Part shown: positions 59,802 to 64,000 of the stretch, piece after piece
Position numbering within the stretch: the first letter of the stretch is position 1
Layout: each line of letters opens with the position of its first letter
Source: Vulcanimicrobiota bacterium
Lineage (GTDB): Bacteria > Vulcanimicrobiota > Xenobia > Xenobiales > JADMJV01
NCBI GenBank assembly: GCA_017307785.1
Contig: JAFKGI010000017.1
Span: forward strand, 89,121-153,120
Length of the DNA stretch: 64,000 nt
Direction: 5' to 3'
The notes under the pieces: model-generated
Databases searched by the model: none
What the model was told of the DNA's origin: nothing
Seen by the model: only the letters and a program-made list of their open reading frames with translations
Made by a program: the position numbers and the translations under genes

Positions 59802-59846
59802 GAGGGCTCCGGGGGACGGTCTCCCTCCCGCGTCGAATTCTCTCTC

Positions 59847-60212
59847 ATGGGCACCGGGCGTAGACTCGAACTGATTTCGCCTTCCGACTATCTTGCCAGT
59901 GAACTGGGGTCGGAACCCAAGCACGAATACCTTGGAGGCGTGGTCAACCTGCTGGTTGCGCTCGGTTCGCGCCTGCGAGGTCACGCTTACCTGTCGCTGC
60001 CCTCTCTACAGCAATATTGGCTGGTAGAACAAGAGGAAGCGGCAATTGTCACCTATCGCCGCACCGACCAGGGCTTCCAGCGAGAAGTCTTCGCTGAGTT
60101 GGAAGCCGCCATCCCCATACCCGCCCTGAACCTGCAAATTCCCCTGAGCGAGATTTATGAGCGCGTCCATTTCGGCCCCGAAGAGGACGCTCAGGGAAGC
60201 ACCACGCTCTGA
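59847..60212 (+). pseudogene. Uma2-family endonuclease with its catalytic core deleted
   Basis: The two ends match Uma2 nucleases: SPSDYLASELGSEPKHEYLGGVV at the start and YLSLPSLQQYWLVEQEEAAIVTYRR, then IPALNLQIPLSEIYERVHF, at the end. A normal member has ~190 aa; here only 121 remain. The ~75 residues carrying the PD-(D/E)xK core (the segment usually reading as PDVVVV and LVVEVLSPS) are missing between LRGHA and YLSLP, and a shorter loop is missing before LLVALG. The frame is intact, so the deletions were in frame. It is probably a decaying gene. The end overlaps the convergent DUF2786 gene. Confidence 0.75.
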
Positions 60213-60925
60213 CCGGCTCGGAAGCCTGCCTGGTAGGCTTCCACTGACAGGTTGGGTTGCTTGCGGCTGCGGACCTCCCGTACGCCGATCTGACGGGCGG
60301 CCGCTTCGACTTCCTCCAGGCTGCGGTCCAGTAGCGCCAGGGCCCGGGAGGTTTGCTCATCTTGTTGGGCCCGTCGCTCTGCCTCCGCGCGCACGGCTTC
60401 GGCTTCTTCCTGCACCATTCCGGCGATGGCCTCGGCCACCCCGACGCGGAAGTCGCCCCGCAGTCGTTTGCCTCGGCCCGGCTTCCAGCGCTGGCTGAGG
60501 CGCTCGATCTCTTGCAAACAATAGGTGAAAAGCCTGCGTGTATTGTCCAGGTCCGAACGGCGCCCCAGCAGATGGAGCCGGGTGGTCTTTTGCTTGCCAT
60601 CTGCTTCCGTCCAGTGGCGGGTCGTGCTCTGGTAGCTCACGCAGTCATTGGCGGTGGCCAGACAATGAAGCAAATGGCTTTGCCAGATGGGGTAGGGTTG
60701 AGTGCGCTGATGGTCCAACGGAACGTCCTCGACCTCCCCGGGAGCGGCCTGCTGCTCTAACTCGGCCACCTCGATCTTGTATTCCAGCATCAGCCGGGTC
60801 ATGGCCGCCGCCGCTGTAGCCGTCTCATTCGGGTTGCCCGTTTTACACTCACTGAGGGCCTTGAGTCGAGCCAGTTTGTTCAGCAGCCGTTCGCGTTCAA
60901 CTGGCGCCATTTCGTCAAAATCCAT
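60191..60925 (-). CDS. DUF2786 domain protein, 244 aa
   Basis: Residues ~12-60 match DUF2786 (LLNKLARLKALSECKTGNPNETATAAAAMTRLMLEYKIEVAEL), often found in phage and mobile-element proteins of unknown role. A DUF7168-like middle follows (PIWQSHLLHCLATANDCVSYQS, RLHLLGRRSDLDNTRRLFTYCLQEIERL), and the C-terminus is Glu/Arg/Ala-rich and helical. TACACT (60932-60937 read on the minus strand) ends 6 bases before ATG 60925, so it may be leaderless. It converges on the Uma2 remnant. Confidence 0.75.
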   Translation of the reverse strand: MDFDEMAPVERERLLNKLARLKALSECKTGNPNETATAAAAMTRLMLEYKIEVAELEQQAAPGEVEDVPLDHQRTQPYPIWQSHLLHCLATANDCVSYQSTTRHWTEADGKQKTTRLHLLGRRSDLDNTRRLFTYCLQEIERLSQRWKPGRGKRLRGDFRVGVAEAIAGMVQEEAEAVRAEAERRAQQDEQTSRALALLDRSLEEVEAAARQIGVREVRSRKQPNLSVEAYQAGFRAGQSVVLP

Positions 60926-60931
60926 GCGGAG

Positions 60932-60937
60932 AGTGTA
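60932..60937 (-). promoter_or_regulatory. Putative -10 box (TACACT) for a leaderless mRNA
   Basis: On the minus strand TACACT ends 6 bases before the ATG at 60925; no ribosome binding site precedes that start. Confidence 0.4.
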
Positions 60938-61088
60938 ACCACTCTCGTCAAGACGACTGCCTGCGCGCGTGCTCTACAAGGTCCCATTTTCCCGCCCAAC
61001 AAGAGCTACAGGCGTGAAACGACGAGCGGCAGCACCCGGTGGCAGCCTCGCTCCCTGTAGAGGATCGCCTGTTGCAGTTCTCGTAACC

Positions 61089-61120
61089 AGAGCGACCTAT
61101 CGCACACGATAGGTCGCTCT
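61089..61120. promoter_or_regulatory. 14-bp perfect hairpin upstream of the last lipoprotein gene
   Basis: AGAGCGACCTATCG (61089-61102) and its exact inverse (61107-61120) enclose CACA. It is 70 bases before ATG 61191. A short TTG follows on the plus strand, so it is a weak terminator at best; leader or operator roles are possible. Bases 60938-61088 show no gene or motif. Confidence 0.5.
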
Positions 61121-61190
61121 TGCCAACGACCTTCGAAGATGATATATGTATCTTTGTGTGAAGATAAATTTGTGTAAAGGGAGAGCTAGA

Positions 61191-64000
61191 ATGTCTAGCC
61201 GACGTTTGCTTTCGACGGTTTGTGTGGCCCTGGCCCTGGGGGCTACTTTGACGAGCGTGGGGTGCGGCTCCTCCGATGGGGGTGCTGTTTCCTCGGCTCC
61301 CCTGCCGCTTGCCGGCAATCCGGATGGAACCACAATTCCGACGGTTACTGGCCGTGTGCAACTGGGAGTTCCTGCGGCCGATGTCACGGTCACTGCTTAT
61401 TCGTTAGACGGGCAGCTTCTGGACCAGACCAGGACCGGGCCCATGGGCTGTTTCTCCCTGCGTCAAGGTATGCCGGCCAATTTCCGCCTGGTCGCCCGGT
61501 TAGAGGATCAAGTTTTCGCCGCGGAGGTTCGCGGCTTTCTGGGAGGCTCTCGAGGGGTCATCATCAATGTTCCGACTTCGCTGGTGAGTCTGGCCGCCGC
61601 AGGGGCTCTCGACCTGGGACCGGCCGAAGCTCAGGTTCGTCGAATTTTGCAAGTTCCTGACCACACCAGTCTGGAAACTGGAATCGAGGAGTCGGGGCGT
61701 GGTTATTTCTCGCATCTACAATTCTTTGTCCAGGCCGGTTTGCAGGGGGGAGTCCAGACCTTTGCTCGTAAGCTCCTGGACGATGGAGTCGCACACCCTT
61801 TTCGCCTCGATCGTTCCGCACTGGAGGCCGCGGACACTGGCCTGACCGGTAGCTTGGCGGCTCTGACCAGCAAGATACGGCGAAGACCCGGATTGAATTT
61901 GTCGCTGATCGGGCGGATTCAACCAAGGGCCAAGGACTCGCCGCCGGCGGTTCTTCCGAAGGACGCTGTAAGTCAATTCTCCTACTGGCTTTTTAAAGGG
62001 GTGCTCAGCGACGCCTTCCACGCCGGAAGCGATACCGTCTATACCTGGACGGCCGAGTGGTTGGGTTTCAACCATGGCACAGCCGTCCAACTCGACGAGA
62101 TTCTCGACACCGTGCGAGATATTCAGCAGGAGCTTGCCAGTCTACAATCGGCTCTGAGTGATTATCAATTTCAGACGAACGTGGATGAGCTCAACAAGAC
62201 GACCGCGAGCCTGGATGCGCTGGTGGGCAAAAACTTGCGGGCGGCCATCGAGCTGGGCTATGACCCGGTGACCGGAACCATGCCGGATCTCGATGACACC
62301 CCCCGTTACAGCGCTTACCTGGATACTCGGACCTCGACCACGCCCACCGTATCAACTTCCATCGATCGGTATCTATCGGGGGTGGCCGAGTATGTGGCGC
62401 AGACCGACCTGCAGACTCTGACGGCGGCGGCGAGTGGAGCCGGTTCGGTGGTGGTGGAGAGCTTCGGTCAGGTGCGCGCGCGTCTGGGTTTGGATGCGCA
62501 GCCCAAAGTGGCCAACCTCGGGTTGCGCTCTAACGGAATTTTGGATCAGTATCGACTTTATACCAATCGAATCAACGCCTACCAAACCCTGGCGGTGAAC
62601 TACGTGGCCGAGCACTCCCACGGCACGGAGTCGGCGGTCGCCAACATGCGCGATGCGGCTGCAAACGTGACGCAGACGGAGGTCGATCAGACTCTGGCTC
62701 GCCACCAGACTCCTCCGTTTCTGGTCAGCGACAATGTGATGGCGGACTTACAGAACGGCGTGATGTGGTACCTGGTGGCTTTCGACCCCGCAACCTACTA
62801 CGATGCTCGCACGCAGGCCAAGAACCTGACGCTGGACATTGATGGGGTGCATTATGACCACTGGCGTTTGCCCACCATCGGGGAGTGCGTGGCGCTGCAG
62901 CAGCGAGGAAGGTTCGTCGCGGACCGCCTGAAGGCGGCCTACAGCACCCCAGCCAACAGCAACGCCGGTGAGGCGGATACAGGCACCTCGCTACGAGGAT
63001 TGAGCGCGCTGGGATTTGTCGGGTTGGATGCGCGGGATACGAACAATTCTCAGGTCTTCGATAACAAGGGGAATGTCTGGTATGATCATTGGTTTACCCG
63101 CGGAGGAGACTACGGCGAACGCCTCCCGGAGGCGCCGTGGACTCTCGAGGGTTACCACGAGTTCTACGTAAACCTCTTGAACAACAATGAGAGCACCGTC
63201 AGCGACGGTGGCGCGCTCCGTCCCTTTCTAGTGTGTCGCAGTATTGGCACCCACCCGCTGGTATCGGTCGGGCACCTCGGGCAGACGCTCACTTTAGAGA
63301 CGGTCAATCCGAACCCGGAGAGCCCACAGGAGTGGGTGGAAGAGGACATACAGCAGACCGAATACCCTTCACTGGGGGTGGTTTCGGGCCTCTCCAACCT
63401 GCGCCTGAATGCCGGCGCTACCAACAATTCTCTCGACGTGGATCTAACCTATGCGGTAAACCTGGGAGGCGACTACACCGCCAGCCAGGGCGGGACTTCC
63501 GCCACTTTTAATCCGAAAGGTTGGAACTACTCGGACACCATTGCTCAGTCGAGAATCAATATCAATGTGCTTGAGCACGCGGATGTCAGCTGTCATCCGG
63601 CATTCACCACCACCCAGGCCAACGTCAGTCTGCAAAACGTTCCCAATAACCAGGGGGGATATATCCTGCACAACAGCAGCAGCTCGATGTCTCAGATTTC
63701 GGCTCCCATCGTGGCTACCTATGCGGGTGCCTGGTTGAATGGCGCCTTTCCCAGCAGCGCCACGACCAATGCGACTTTAAGCTTCTCGGCCGCCCCCAGG
63801 ACCTTGACCAGCGTGCTGGTCTTGCCTCGTAACCGGCTGTACACGTTCCCGACCGATCTGGAGAACCAGTCGGATGTCTACCAGGTGCTGGCTTTTTACA
63901 GTGACCTATCGGTGGAGGATGTGACGAATTCTCCCGACACCGTGCTCAATGTGACCGGAGCCGGCCAGACTTCGCTAACCGGAGCCGTTTTCACGGTATT
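61191..64000 (+). CDS. Large coiled-coil lipoprotein 2 (runs off the window)
   Basis: The frame is open from ATG 61191 (GGGAG upstream) to the window end, at least 936 codons. The N-terminus is lipoprotein-like (SRRLLSTVCVALALGATLTSVGC), with a weak lipobox. Order: a beta domain (VTGRVQLGVPAADVTVTAYSLDG), a helical part with a coiled coil (QLDEILDTVRDIQQELASLQ), an Lcl/DUF1566-like module (VHYDHWRLPTIGECVALQQRGRF) and C-terminal beta repeats. This is the same order as the lipoprotein at 53282-56302, including HWRLPTIGE against DWHLPVSGE, and the two are paralogues. The C-terminal end is not visible. The downstream neighbour is unknown. Confidence 0.75.
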   Translation, partial: MSSRRLLSTVCVALALGATLTSVGCGSSDGGAVSSAPLPLAGNPDGTTIPTVTGRVQLGVPAADVTVTAYSLDGQLLDQTRTGPMGCFSLRQGMPANFRLVARLEDQVFAAEVRGFLGGSRGVIINVPTSLVSLAAAGALDLGPAEAQVRRILQVPDHTSLETGIEESGRGYFSHLQFFVQAGLQGGVQTFARKLLDDGVAHPFRLDRSALEAADTGLTGSLAALTSKIRRRPGLNLSLIGRIQPRAKDSPPAVLPKDAVSQFSYWLFKGVLSDAFHAGSDTVYTWTAEWLGFNHGTAVQLDEILDTVRDIQQELASLQSALSDYQFQTNVDELNKTTASLDALVGKNLRAAIELGYDPVTGTMPDLDDTPRYSAYLDTRTSTTPTVSTSIDRYLSGVAEYVAQTDLQTLTAAASGAGSVVVESFGQVRARLGLDAQPKVANLGLRSNGILDQYRLYTNRINAYQTLAVNYVAEHSHGTESAVANMRDAAANVTQTEVDQTLARHQTPPFLVSDNVMADLQNGVMWYLVAFDPATYYDARTQAKNLTLDIDGVHYDHWRLPTIGECVALQQRGRFVADRLKAAYSTPANSNAGEADTGTSLRGLSALGFVGLDARDTNNSQVFDNKGNVWYDHWFTRGGDYGERLPEAPWTLEGYHEFYVNLLNNNESTVSDGGALRPFLVCRSIGTHPLVSVGHLGQTLTLETVNPNPESPQEWVEEDIQQTEYPSLGVVSGLSNLRLNAGATNNSLDVDLTYAVNLGGDYTASQGGTSATFNPKGWNYSDTIAQSRININVLEHADVSCHPAFTTTQANVSLQNVPNNQGGYILHNSSSSMSQISAPIVATYAGAWLNGAFPSSATTNATLSFSAAPRTLTSVLVLPRNRLYTFPTDLENQSDVYQVLAFYSDLSVEDVTNSPDTVLNVTGAGQTSLTGAVFTV

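Noticed and set aside
60948..61361. Minus-strand frame of 137 codons before the last lipoprotein gene
   Set aside because: It overlaps that gene's start and the hairpin, is Ser/Arg/Cys-rich with no domain, and has no ribosome site.
1..64000. CRISPR arrays, tRNA or rRNA genes
   Set aside because: Reading the sequence I found no regularly spaced repeats, no cloverleaf-like GGTTC-containing segments at gene ends and no rRNA-like blocks. The dispersed palindromes are too far apart for CRISPR.

Overview
The window is GC-rich, densely packed bacterial DNA. There is no tRNA, rRNA, CRISPR array or recognisable transposase. It carries type IV pilus motors, lipoproteins with lipoboxes and secretin periplasmic domains, so the host is most likely diderm. 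Many-domain two-component proteins, TPR-CHAT proteins and several families I cannot name point to a large-genome environmental lineage (Armatimonadota, Eremiobacterota or Vulcanimicrobiota-like, or myxobacteria-like). I cannot fix the phylum from sequence alone. Most genes abut or overlap by 4 nt. Starts are a mix of Shine-Dalgarno-led, GTG/TTG and apparently leaderless.

Layout. 0-3.4 kb: end of a Lys/Ala-rich protein, two hypotheticals, and mutY with a HEAT-like partner. 3.5-5.8 kb: pilT followed by a degenerate PilT paralogue. 5.8-10.8 kb: serS, an FAD oxidoreductase and a TPR-CHAT protein joined by GTGA overlaps. 10.8-22.3 kb: signalling. This part has a giant AAA/TPR/GAF/PAS histidine kinase with a leftover Ser/Thr-kinase tail, its divergent LuxR-type regulator, a beta-propeller lipoprotein, and a cluster of receivers and kinases with two identical-arm palindromes. 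It ends in an Hpt-CheW-receiver fusion coupled to an exported cyanophycinase. 22.4-24.8 kb: a compact radical SAM/SPASM cassette flanked by two paralogous proteins and followed by a membrane-anchored Pro-rich protein.

24.8-32 kb looks accessory. It has several small exported proteins built from secretin N-domains without a pore, unknown genes, an HNH nuclease gene and four of the six copies of a dispersed GC-rich palindrome. 32-39.6 kb: a B12-type radical SAM operon, a sensor kinase, and an MFP/ABC/TetR efflux operon with a palindromic promoter-operator. 39.6-53 kb: hypotheticals, a PilX-like protein, a tiny zinc-ribbon gene, a TetR-controlled SnoaL/NmrA operon, an exported protein made only of EF-Tu domains 2 and 3, a quinone reductase, a PLP lyase/PaiB operon facing a MocR regulator, and a pseudopilin-like protein. 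53-64 kb: a large lipoprotein divergent from a second TPR-CHAT protein, a Uma2 gene with its nuclease core deleted, a DUF2786 protein, and a second large lipoprotein of the first one's family that runs off the window.

The most unusual parts are the radical SAM cassette, the exported EF-Tu-like barrel protein, the orphan secretin-domain family, the two CHAT/lipoprotein neighbourhoods, and the dispersed palindrome, one copy of which lies inside the HNH coding sequence.
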